Assembly (NCBI GenBank): GCA_964429355.1
Contig: CAYSCH010000017.1
Location: 1-49,278 of the forward strand
Direction of reading: 5' to 3'
DNA length: 49,278 nucleotides
DNA from: JAAYAY01 sp964429355
Lineage (GTDB): Bacteria > Planctomycetota > Planctomycetia > Pirellulales > Thermoguttaceae
Shown: positions 1 through 8,129 of the stretch, piece after piece
How positions within the stretch are numbered: the stretch's first letter is position 1
Layout: the number at the start of each line of letters is the position of its first letter
Notes under the pieces: model-generated
Told to the model about the DNA's origin: nothing
Databases searched by the model: none
Seen by the model: the letters and a program-made list of their open reading frames with translations, nothing else
Position numbers and translations under genes: made by a program

Positions 1-1518
1 GCCGCCGTCGTAGGCGCAGATGTAGCTGTTGCCTCGGGTGTCGAGCACCGGCGCGGCCCAGCCGAGCGGTTCGCCCACATCGGCCGGTGTCCAGTGCTGT
101 TTGCCCGCGGAGTTCACGCAGTGGAGCAGCCCGTCAGCGGCATGGATGCGAATCGTGCCGTCAGGGGCGACGACTACGGGGCCCGGAACATGCGTGCCGA
201 TCACATACTCCCAGACGATCTTTGCCTTGCCTTCTTCTTCCGTCAGGGAGTACAGACGTCCCTGGGTACAAACGTAGATGCGGCCTTCGGCGTCAACGGC
301 AGGTGCATGCCTGGCGGGGCGAGCCTTGTCGGAGAAGGGCGGTTCCGGGGGGAATGCCCATGAGAACTGCTTGGGCCGAAGTACCTCAGGACGCGTGCGA
401 GGTTTCGGTGCCGGCCTCGGAGGCTCCGCCTTGGCCGACGGGCGGACGGTGGAACGCTTGCCGCCCGACGGCCCTGCAGCCTTGGCCGGCGGAAGCGTCC
501 GGGTCGGGCCATCCGCCGCCGTGGCTGGAGGACTTTGGGACCGAGTTGGCGCGGAGGTGGTCGGACGCTGTCGCGGTGTTTGCGGCCGCTGGGGTGCGGG
601 AGTCGGCCGACGGGCCGGCGTCGCGGCAGGTGGTGTTTTCTGCACGCCTTGTGGCGGCGAAGAGGGCCGTTGGGGAGCGGCAGGAGCCGGTGCCTGCTGC
701 TGTGGTTCGAACTGGACTCGATGGATGTCCTGCGGCGGTTGCTGCGGCCCGTAGGATCCGCCTTGGAGCGGTTCTGCCGGCGGCTGGGGCTGCGGCACGT
801 AGCCTTGAGGCGGCCGCGCGCCAGGCGGTGTCTGATAAGGCGTTCCCGGCTGTGGATAGGGCGTTTGCGGCTGTTGCGGATATGCGGGCACGGCGGCCGG
901 ATAGCCTTCAATGGGTGCCTGGGGTTGCTGGGAAGGAAAACCCTGTGGCGGATAGGACTGGCCGCCTTGCGGGGGCGTCTGGAGGGGAACACCGTACGGC
1001 GGTTGACTCGGCGCCGGCTGCTGGGGCTGCAGGGGCGCTGCCGCAGCGCCGGGGTGGCCGGTGGGGAATTGGGGCGGCGGGCCCGACGGAGGCTGGTATT
1101 GGGGGGCGGCGGGAGCGCGCGGAGTTCCGACCGGCTGAACGCCTCCATGGCCGGATGGCTGGGCCGGATAGCCAGTGGGGGACGGCCCATAGCCGGCGTT
1201 CTGGGGATACTGCGGCGCTGCGGGGCGGTAAGGCATGCCCGGCGGTTGGGGCACCGGGTAGCCTTGGCCATAGGCGGGCTGCTGCGGTTGCTGGGGCGGC
1301 AGGGCCTGCTGCGGATACTGAGGCGGAGCCGGATAGCTGGGCACCGGAGCTTGTTGGGGCGGCTGATACTGGGGCGGCTGCTGGGGCTGAGGCGCTACGC
1401 CACCCTGGGGAACGAGCAGAAAGAGTCCGACCGCCTGCGTCCCGCATTGAGGGCAACTGTACGGCTGGGTCGGCCGCTGGACATGGTATCCGCATCGTGT
1501 GCAGCGGAAGGTGTTCAT
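1..1518 (-). CDS. Zinc-ribbon / Pro-Gln-rich / PQQ-like beta-propeller protein (C-terminus beyond window)
   Basis: The frame stays open from an ATG at 1518 to the window edge (506 codons seen, no stop). Residues 1-27 form a zinc ribbon with two CxxC pairs (FRCTRCGYH and YSCPQCGTQ). About 310 residues follow that are rich in Pro, Gln, Tyr and Gly (PPQYQPPQQ-type), then a basic Pro/Thr/Ala linker. From about residue 395 there are beta-propeller blades of the PQQ/quinoprotein type (VDAEGRIYVCTQGRLYSL, then VAPDGTIRIHAADGLLHC). No signal peptide or membrane helix is visible, so the protein is probably cytoplasmic. The start lies 1 bp after the stop of the upstream gene with GAGG in front, so translation is likely coupled. 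Role unknown. The zinc ribbon and propeller suggest a scaffold or sensor within the same operon as SrfB/SrfC. The domain reading is firm; the function is not. Confidence 0.75.
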   Translation of the reverse strand, partial: MNTFRCTRCGYHVQRPTQPYSCPQCGTQAVGLFLLVPQGGVAPQPQQPPQYQPPQQAPVPSYPAPPQYPQQALPPQQPQQPAYGQGYPVPQPPGMPYRPAAPQYPQNAGYGPSPTGYPAQPSGHGGVQPVGTPRAPAAPQYQPPSGPPPQFPTGHPGAAAAPLQPQQPAPSQPPYGVPLQTPPQGGQSYPPQGFPSQQPQAPIEGYPAAVPAYPQQPQTPYPQPGTPYQTPPGARPPQGYVPQPQPPAEPLQGGSYGPQQPPQDIHRVQFEPQQQAPAPAAPQRPSSPPQGVQKTPPAATPARRPTPAPQRPQTPRQRPTTSAPTRSQSPPATAADGPTRTLPPAKAAGPSGGKRSTVRPSAKAEPPRPAPKPRTRPEVLRPKQFSWAFPPEPPFSDKARPARHAPAVDAEGRIYVCTQGRLYSLTEEEGKAKIVWEYVIGTHVPGPVVVAPDGTIRIHAADGLLHCVNSAGKQHWTPADVGEPLGWAAPVLDTRGNSYICAYDGG

Positions 1519-1519
1519 G

Positions 1520-2464
1520 CTACCGCACCTCGACCGTGGCTTTTGTGTAGACCTTGCCGTTGTCGCGGAGGACGATCCAGCCGAGGACCTGAACGATTTC
1601 TACGCCGCGCGACGCAGCGTTGTGACGGGCGGCGTCGAAACGCTGACCGGGATGGACCAACTCGATCGAATTGTAGATCCCCGCACTCTCGCACGTTCGC
1701 TGGAGATAGTTGACCAGGACTTCCTCGAAGAGATCCTTGCCGGGCACGTGCTCAGGTCGCCAGCGGTAATAGGCCTCACCCACATCTTTGAGCAACTGAG
1801 GGAGACGTTCGGGCGCTGCCGATCGGAAGACGAGCAGTTGCCCGGCGAGCCCTTGGGCCGCACTATCCTCCGCCAGGACCCCTTCGAGCAATCGCCGGCT
1901 CGCGTCAGCGTGTGCGGCCAGTGCCGGTCCGAGGATGGCATTGGACCAGTCGCCGCTCAAGGCCGAGGTTTCTTGTTCCTGAGATTGGGGAACCAGCAAT
2001 TCGGCCAGGCTCTGCACGCCGCCGTCCAGATGCGACCGCAGTTGCTCCATCGTCTGATACAGGGCCGTGTTCTGCTGGTCGAGGATTTCCAGCTTCTTGC
2101 GAATCGGCCCCAGGAGTTCGTCGACCTCGTCGGCCGAGACCCCGGAGGGGGGCATGGCAGCGGGGGGTGGGGGCGACGGCAGCTTGGGCAGATGGTCGAG
2201 TTTCGCAGCGAGTTGCGCAATCTGGCCGGTCAGCTCCGACATTTCGGCAGGCACGACCGTTGCGGTATGGCCGGACTGGGAGTCGCGGTGGATCAGGTAG
2301 TCGACGATCTGGCAGTTGGCTTTCTCGAACATTCGGCCCAGGTCGGCCAACTGGTCGATCAACTGCTGGAGTTCGCCGCGGTCAGGTTTCTTCGATTCGT
2401 TATCCAAGGGGATCGGTTCCGTTGGCCACGAAGGGCGATCGCTGTATTCAGGGTTATCTCGCAA
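1520..2464 (-). CDS. GrpE-like protein, putative exchange factor for the adjacent SrfB-like ATPase
   Basis: 314 residues. Residues about 30-60 and 125-160 are helical and polar, consistent with coiled coil, around a Pro-rich stretch near residue 100. The last 50 residues (HPGQRFDAARHNAAS, then VLGWIVLRDNGKVYTKATVEVR with the final residues at the terminus) follow the pattern of the GrpE beta-domain: P-x-G-x-x-FD-x-x-x-H, then a VL-GY-L-G-x-V-x-x-A-x-V-x-V ending. GrpE is the nucleotide exchange factor of Hsp70, and the gene directly upstream encodes an Hsp70/actin-fold protein, so a dedicated exchange role is a reasonable inference. It is longer than a normal GrpE (about 200 residues). The start used is TTG; an in-frame stop lies ten codons upstream and no strong ribosome site decides it. 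It might instead correspond to SrfA, but I see no direct support for that. Confidence 0.55.
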   Translation of the reverse strand: MRDNPEYSDRPSWPTEPIPLDNESKKPDRGELQQLIDQLADLGRMFEKANCQIVDYLIHRDSQSGHTATVVPAEMSELTGQIAQLAAKLDHLPKLPSPPPPAAMPPSGVSADEVDELLGPIRKKLEILDQQNTALYQTMEQLRSHLDGGVQSLAELLVPQSQEQETSALSGDWSNAILGPALAAHADASRRLLEGVLAEDSAAQGLAGQLLVFRSAAPERLPQLLKDVGEAYYRWRPEHVPGKDLFEEVLVNYLQRTCESAGIYNSIELVHPGQRFDAARHNAASRGVEIVQVLGWIVLRDNGKVYTKATVEVR

Positions 2465-2528
2465 GACAGGATTGAATCCTGCCCAGACAGGTTACAGACT
2501 TAAAGACCTGTCCTGCGGCGCCAGGCGC

Positions 2529-5351
2529 TCATTGGCTCACCTCAATGTTATCGAGTCCACCGGTGTCGAGGTAATAGCGTTCGTCGGCGAGGGTGCGCCA
2601 GGTGAAGTGGACATTGTCGCCCAGAATGGCGTCGTCGCCGGCCACGATTCCCGTGACGGACTCCAGTTCGAGGCATTCTTCCTTCTCGCCGGTCGCTCGT
2701 TTGCGTTTGATTTTCACGGCGATCTCCGTCCTGCCGATACGGTCGCGCGTATCCATCTTGAGAACGTAGACGGGCGAGGCCTGGGCCTCTTCGCCTTCGG
2801 TCATCTTGCGGCCGATGATCACCCGCTGGGAACTGGTGGAGAACTCGGTGATCTCCTCCTTGGCCTGCTCCTCGGCCGGGTGGAAGAGAATTCTCTCCTT
2901 GCGGATGCCGCTGGTTGCATCGGTCATCACGCCCCAGTAGTAAGTATTCTCCTTGGCCTTCCCTTTCATTTCGAACTTGAACTGCGGCAACATGCCGTGC
3001 CTGGCCATGAATTCGATGGCCGCTCCGACCACCACCGGACTCTTGGGATCCACGATCACACCCGGGTTGCGGCCCTTCTCGTCCTGGTAGGGATACCAGT
3101 TGCCCGCGTAGTGCTGGTGCATGGGCACGATTCGCGAGGGGGAGAGGGGAACGTACATGCGGACCAGCCGCTGGATGTAGTCGAGCTTGGAAGGCAAGCC
3201 TGCCAGGAGCACGACGTCGGTGTTGAGCTCGACGATCCGCTGGCAATAGTCAAAAAGCAGCTCGTCGAAGACATCATGCACGACCCCTTCGAATTCCTCC
3301 CGATTGACACAAAGGTCGAGTTCCTGCTGGACCGTGTAATAGCCGGGACCGCGGAGCTTGTCGAAGATCGCCTGGAGCGAATCAAGCACGGAGGGATCGA
3401 CCAGCTCCGGATTGGTGTGCGAGATCGACTCGTCGGTGACGTTGTCGACCGCGTTGTTCAGATAGGCCTGCGCCAGGGGCACGAAGAGCCGGTTGATCCA
3501 GCTCACTCGTTGAGCCCTGAACTCCCGGTTCTTCGGGACTTCCGGACCGAAGAGAAATTGGATGTCCTCGTCCTCCAGGCCGACACAATCGGCGAAGGCG
3601 GGCACGACGATCGTCTCCAGAAGCCGTTTGACCAACTGGTCGCCCCCCAGGCCGATACCATCCTGGTGAAGGACGGCCCCGCGGATGGCGTCGTCGATCT
3701 TGGACTCGAAGTTGTACTTGGCGATCATCAGGTCGGTCGTGCCGCCGCCGACGTCGATGCAGGCAATGCGGATCTCGGTGGCCGGGTCGCCGAAAGGCTC
3801 CGATTCAGTCGTAGCGCCAGGACGCCGCTTCGGAATGGGTGCGGGGCCGCCAGGGCGACGAAGGCCGGGGCGGGCGCGGCGACGAAGTGCCGGAACGGCG
3901 GCCGGGCCTTCTTCCGGCTCTTCTTCTCGGCGGGCAGGAGGAGCACCGCGGTCCTGTTTGAGCAAGGCAAACCAGAGCCGGGGATCCTGGCCGAGCAGCC
4001 GCAGTTCGCTCCAGATGTAGGTGAGGTGAACGGCGCTGGCCTCATCGATGCTGAGGTTCAGTTCGGGCTGGACTCGCTGATGCTTTCCCAGAGTCAGGTT
4101 GAAGATCTCGATCGCTTTCTGAGCCTGCGACTGGAGCCGCTTCTGTTCCTCCTCGATCATCCCGCTGGGAAAGGTAAGGGTCATGGTGCGGATTTCGCGG
4201 GCACGCCCGGAGTCGCCCGAGGCAGCCCGGTAGGCCTGGGAATTGACGTACATGTAGGCCTGGGTGAGCATCTCGTAGAGAGCCGCCGTCATCAAGCAGC
4301 GCGGGGCGTGACGCGGCTTGTGGGGCGACGTCGTGGCGTATTCCGACTCCCGCGGTTTGTGACCGGCGAGGAGGAAATCGCGATCGTCCTCGTGGACAAA
4401 ACGCAGATAGGGACCGCGCAAGGGCGCCGCATAGGTGCCGGTTCCACAGCGGTCGGCCGGATCGGCCATGTGCCAGTTGGCGCCTTCAAGCCAACTGGCG
4501 TCGTCGGCCCACAGGTACCGTTTCGGAGAACTGACACCGATGCGGATGTCGCCGTCGGCCCGCATCACGTGGGCGATATCGTCCGCCTCCCGGCCGAGCC
4601 GAACCATCGAAAGGTCATCGAACAGGGTCGGCGTCACGCTCACTTCGACCTTGTTCTGTTTCAGCTTTCGCTTGTCACGGGCGAACCAGCCCCCCTTGTC
4701 GTCCGATTCTACCGTGTGATATTCGATCTTCTTGCGGGCTGCCGGCGGAAGATACGGAGTATTCGACCAGGTTGTCTTGGACGAGAACCAGCGGGCGGAA
4801 GGCATGCTTTCGTACCGGCCTTCCTCGTCCCAGGCGTCGAAATGATAGCGATTGAGCAACTCGAACGGCATCATCTGGGGCGTCTGCGTGATCTCGCCGG
4901 TCATCTCCAGCAACAAGGCCCCGGTTCGACTGTTGCCGAAATCAATGATCATGTGAACGTGCTTGGCGTCTCCGGCCGTGGCGGCGGCCGAACGGATGCA
5001 GATGTCCACAGCGGGCACCCCGCGCAGGGGGTTACCTTGCACGTCGACAATTCCGTCGATCCGGATCTCGAAATCCTTGGTCAGGGCGCCGGGATCGCAG
5101 AAGTAGCCCACGTCGGGGTCACCGCAGGTCGTGTCGACGGCCAGGAACAGCTTGGCGATACCCGACTGAATGATCTGCCACTGGATGTAGGGATACTCCC
5201 GCGAGGGCGGACCTTCGGCCCCTTCCTGCGGCTCGACTCCGCAGCGGCAACGCTGCCATCCGTATCCGATCTGGCCGGCCTGGTAGCGGCTTCCCCCGCG
5301 CATGGGAACACAGATGATTTGGACGCCTGTGTTGGCAAACAGTACGTGCAT
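2529..5351 (-). CDS. SrfB-like actin/Hsp70-fold ATPase
   Basis: 940 residues. The ASKHA nucleotide-binding signature is visible in three parts: phosphate-1 loop IDFGNSRTGALLLE at about 136-149, phosphate-2 loop CIDVGGGTTDLMIA at about 530-545, and an adenosine-motif-like LLAGLPSKLD near 715 followed by SPVVVGAAIEF near 770. The length and the split nucleotide-binding domain fit the virulence factor SrfB family, whose enterobacterial members lie in srfABC operons; biochemistry of that family is poorly known. Residues about 466-520 are a low-complexity Arg/Pro/Glu insert. The next gene downstream encodes the GrpE-like protein and the next upstream the SrfC-like GTPase. Start ATG at 5351 has no clear Shine-Dalgarno, so the N-terminus is uncertain. 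Family call good; cellular role inferred only. Confidence 0.75.
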   Translation of the reverse strand: MHVLFANTGVQIICVPMRGGSRYQAGQIGYGWQRCRCGVEPQEGAEGPPSREYPYIQWQIIQSGIAKLFLAVDTTCGDPDVGYFCDPGALTKDFEIRIDGIVDVQGNPLRGVPAVDICIRSAAATAGDAKHVHMIIDFGNSRTGALLLEMTGEITQTPQMMPFELLNRYHFDAWDEEGRYESMPSARWFSSKTTWSNTPYLPPAARKKIEYHTVESDDKGGWFARDKRKLKQNKVEVSVTPTLFDDLSMVRLGREADDIAHVMRADGDIRIGVSSPKRYLWADDASWLEGANWHMADPADRCGTGTYAAPLRGPYLRFVHEDDRDFLLAGHKPRESEYATTSPHKPRHAPRCLMTAALYEMLTQAYMYVNSQAYRAASGDSGRAREIRTMTLTFPSGMIEEEQKRLQSQAQKAIEIFNLTLGKHQRVQPELNLSIDEASAVHLTYIWSELRLLGQDPRLWFALLKQDRGAPPARREEEPEEGPAAVPALRRRARPGLRRPGGPAPIPKRRPGATTESEPFGDPATEIRIACIDVGGGTTDLMIAKYNFESKIDDAIRGAVLHQDGIGLGGDQLVKRLLETIVVPAFADCVGLEDEDIQFLFGPEVPKNREFRAQRVSWINRLFVPLAQAYLNNAVDNVTDESISHTNPELVDPSVLDSLQAIFDKLRGPGYYTVQQELDLCVNREEFEGVVHDVFDELLFDYCQRIVELNTDVVLLAGLPSKLDYIQRLVRMYVPLSPSRIVPMHQHYAGNWYPYQDEKGRNPGVIVDPKSPVVVGAAIEFMARHGMLPQFKFEMKGKAKENTYYWGVMTDATSGIRKERILFHPAEEQAKEEITEFSTSSQRVIIGRKMTEGEEAQASPVYVLKMDTRDRIGRTEIAVKIKRKRATGEKEECLELESVTGIVAGDDAILGDNVHFTWRTLADERYYLDTGGLDNIEVSQ

Positions 5352-5377
5352 TTCGAGTTGTCAGGGTTCGGGGTTCA

Positions 5378-5488
5378 GTAGCTGAATTCGCCAGAATTTG
5401 GGCGTCTCGGTGGATCTCCAAAGTCTGGCGACTTCGGCTACAGGGTTGGCCTCTCGGCGAATCTCCAAAGTCTGGCGGCTTCGGCCAC
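5378..5488. repeat. Cluster of three 24-bp intergenic repeat units, two in inverted orientation
   Basis: Between the SrfB-like and SrfC-like genes there is a + oriented unit at 5378-5401 (GTAGCTGAATTCGCCAGAAT core) and two - oriented units at 5418-5441 and 5465-5488 (CCAAAGTCTGGCGACTTCGG core). The first and second can pair as a hairpin with a 16-nt loop. The second and third lie in a 37-bp near-perfect direct repeat (5405-5441 and 5452-5488). The same unit recurs at 37368-37422, so it is dispersed. Within an operon it might act as an mRNA stability or processing hairpin; that is inference. Confidence 0.8.
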
Positions 5489-5496
5489 GACGGGTC

Positions 5497-8088
5497 CTAT
5501 TCAAAGGGTTCGAGGATCTTGATCAGCTCGGCGTTTCCGGGTGGGATCTGCACGTGTTCGCCGGCGCCGAGGGCCAGGGCCTGGGGCAGTCGCTGCGCCC
5601 AACGCTGGACGAAGGAGGCCATCAGGCCGAAGCGTTCGAAATTCTGCGGCGGCGTTTCATCCTCTGCCGGCGCAGTGTCGATGGGATTGCCGTTCTCGTC
5701 GATCTTTCTCTGGGGCGACTTGATCGGGGTCATGCTCGGGCCGGGGTTCATGACGAAGTCGTTCATGATGATCTGCACGTATTTGCGTCGCGCACGGCGC
5801 CGTGCGGCCTCGTCCCGTGTTTTCAGGTGGACCACCGGTCCAAGCCGATCGGTAAGCACGTCGAAAACGTCGGAGGATGTCAGGTAATCCCGGAGGTAAC
5901 GGACGAAGGCATTGATATCGTTGGGATCGAGCCAGGGGCCACCCTCGGAGGCCTGGGAAGTGAAGTCTTCCCAGCGTTTCGGCACCGTCACGGTGGCCCA
6001 CTCGTGCATGAAGTCGCGCAGGCAGCGGGGGAGCGGATCCCCGTGGCGCTTGCTGACGATGTCGGCACAGTCCGCCAGGCTGAGTTCGTCACCAGGCTGG
6101 ACGCTCAGGGTATCCTGGATCGCATGCACCCGGTAATAGGCCTGCTGCTCATCCTCGGTGAGCCAGTCGACGACGCGTTGGGCTGCCCGGATCCTCTTTT
6201 CCCGGTCGACATTCGCGTCGGGATCGACGACCCAGTCGCGAGAAAGCTGAAGCAGGCGATTCTTGATCTCGAGGATCTCTTTCTGGAGTTGATCCTGTTT
6301 ATCGGTGGCCGTCGTGACCGAGCGGATCCCGGCGCTGATCAGCGACAGCCCTCCATCATCGTCGCGCATGGCGGCATCCCAGCGGAGTTCGGCCGACTTC
6401 ATGTATTCGCCCACCATCTCCGATTCCAGGAAGGCCTTCTTCGCCCGCACCCATTTCTCCGGGTCCGTTTCCCGGCGCTGCTGGTCGTTGGTGTCCCACG
6501 TGCCTGGGTAACGAATCGGGTAGGTATTGGCAAAGGTCTTGCCCTTGCCCCCAAAGTCGTTCATGACGTTGCCCAGCGCGTCGACCAACTGGCCAAGTCG
6601 CGCGTCGTAGAGGCCTTTCTCGGCGTATTCCTCCCGGTTGCGGAACTCCTCATCAATGCCCGTCATGCCGATGAACAGGGCAGGGACCTCGTCACGGACC
6701 TTGCAAGGCCAGACCTTGTCGCCGTAACGGGCGCGGCCCCACTTGTCGATGTGGTACTTCATCTGCGAGGTCACTTCGAGGTTTCCGCCTCGCGACAGCA
6801 GAAACAACGTCTGGATCTGGAGTTCCTCGGTGTAGCGTTCGAAAAGGTAAGCCACCTTGCCGCGTTTGACGATCTCCATCTGTTCGTCGATTGTCTCGGC
6901 GGCCGTGCGTTTGCCCTGCTCGGCTCCCTGGCGTCCGGCCCGCATGCCGGGGATGTCGAGGAAGTCCATCTGCTCGATCACCTTGCGCCAATCATCATTG
7001 AGTCGATGGGGCAGCACAGGGAGCACGAGTTCGAGCATAGCCGCCTGGATCGTCTCCTGGTCTTCGCTGCCGTCGCTGGTTCCCGGGTGATATTCCAGTA
7101 CGTACCAGCCGCTTCGCTCGCGGAGATGGAATTCCGTCCAATCGACGCGGGTGAAGCACTTGGACGTACGTCGCTCGTGAAATTTCGCCCGTTGGCTGTC
7201 GAGCAGAAAGCGGACGCCGGCCCAATGGGTAAGAATGGCCGGGTCGTGATCGCCCAGGCGGATCTTCTCGAGGAAGTTATTGATGCGGACAAACAGCCCG
7301 GTGAGGGAATTCCAGTCGTTCCAGAACAGGCGAGCGGCGGCGGCCACGTAGCCTTCCTCATTTAACGGATAGCGGCTCATGAGGCCGCTGAGCACGGCTT
7401 CCTTGGCGGGAAATCCACGGCGATCCACGGTGCGCATGTAGGAAAAGGCGTCGAGCAGATCCATCCGCCACTTGCGATCGACATCGCGGGTGCCAAACTG
7501 GCGGTCCAGGTCGACAAACAGCTCTTCCAGGTCGCTTTGCTGCCAGGAGTGCTCAGGGACCTGGCATTCGACATGGAAGCCGCGCGCGAGGACCCGGATC
7601 CACTCGGCGCGCGTCAGCGCGCGGACCATGACGGGATACTCGGGAGCAACGCTGGCGGCAATCCGGTCCTTGGTCGTGAAACGCGTGACCAGCGCGGTGG
7701 CCTCATTGGAGCCGCTCTGCGGGTTGAGGTCATTGTCGAAGGAGAGGTCCTTGAAGTAGGCGGGTTCGCCGTGCTGCTCGTCGCGTCCCAGCGGGCTGTA
7801 GGCCTCGCTCGACGGCTTGAGCACCTGCCCCATGAAGAGACTCTTGCCGACCTGTGACGGACCGTAGACAGCTGCCGCAACAGGTACCTTGGACGAAGTG
7901 AAAAGATTGCCTGCCAGGCGTCGCAACTGGAGAACTTCAAATTCGTCGCTCTCCGCAATCGGCAGCAGATCCACCGCCCGGCGTGCGGAATTGAATTCTG
8001 CCAGCCAGTCACACAAGTCGGTGGCCAGTTCCTCCACTTTTTCGGACTGGCGGATCAGGTTACGGTCGCGTTCGTCGGGAAATCCCAT
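5497..8088 (-). CDS. SrfC-like P-loop GTPase
   Basis: 863 residues. A Walker A/G1 motif GPSQVGKS lies at 76-83 after a helical N-terminus. A conserved Thr region (SNEATALVTRF) is near 122-132, a G3-like FLDIPG is near 372, and a G4-like MTGID is near 470. The C-terminal 400 residues are helical. Length and the GxSQxGKS P-loop match the putative virulence effector SrfC family, a large dynamin-like or TRAFAC-type NTPase encoded next to SrfB. No membrane helix is seen, so it is cytoplasmic or peripheral. ATG at 8088 is preceded by GGAAGGA at good spacing. It sits 41 bp downstream of the BIG2 gene and 145 bp upstream of srfB-like. GTP preference is inferred from family; the substrate or target is unknown. 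Confidence 0.68.
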   Translation of the reverse strand: MGFPDERDRNLIRQSEKVEELATDLCDWLAEFNSARRAVDLLPIAESDEFEVLQLRRLAGNLFTSSKVPVAAAVYGPSQVGKSLFMGQVLKPSSEAYSPLGRDEQHGEPAYFKDLSFDNDLNPQSGSNEATALVTRFTTKDRIAASVAPEYPVMVRALTRAEWIRVLARGFHVECQVPEHSWQQSDLEELFVDLDRQFGTRDVDRKWRMDLLDAFSYMRTVDRRGFPAKEAVLSGLMSRYPLNEEGYVAAAARLFWNDWNSLTGLFVRINNFLEKIRLGDHDPAILTHWAGVRFLLDSQRAKFHERRTSKCFTRVDWTEFHLRERSGWYVLEYHPGTSDGSEDQETIQAAMLELVLPVLPHRLNDDWRKVIEQMDFLDIPGMRAGRQGAEQGKRTAAETIDEQMEIVKRGKVAYLFERYTEELQIQTLFLLSRGGNLEVTSQMKYHIDKWGRARYGDKVWPCKVRDEVPALFIGMTGIDEEFRNREEYAEKGLYDARLGQLVDALGNVMNDFGGKGKTFANTYPIRYPGTWDTNDQQRRETDPEKWVRAKKAFLESEMVGEYMKSAELRWDAAMRDDDGGLSLISAGIRSVTTATDKQDQLQKEILEIKNRLLQLSRDWVVDPDANVDREKRIRAAQRVVDWLTEDEQQAYYRVHAIQDTLSVQPGDELSLADCADIVSKRHGDPLPRCLRDFMHEWATVTVPKRWEDFTSQASEGGPWLDPNDINAFVRYLRDYLTSSDVFDVLTDRLGPVVHLKTRDEAARRRARRKYVQIIMNDFVMNPGPSMTPIKSPQRKIDENGNPIDTAPAEDETPPQNFERFGLMASFVQRWAQRLPQALALGAGEHVQIPPGNAELIKILEPFE

Positions 8089-8129
8089 CAGGTCCTTCCG
8101 TCCTTCTTGAACTCAATTGAATGGAGCAG

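Noticed and set aside
87..1713. Long + strand frames opposite the PQ-rich gene
   Set aside because: They are shadows of the repetitive Pro/Gln codons; the - strand frame gives a zinc ribbon, propeller blades and a ribosome site.
2316..7365. 1,021- and 655-codon frames on the + strand opposite the srfB- and srfC-like genes
   Set aside because: The - strand products carry clear ATPase and GTPase motifs; the + strand products have none and reflect GC-rich antisense openness.
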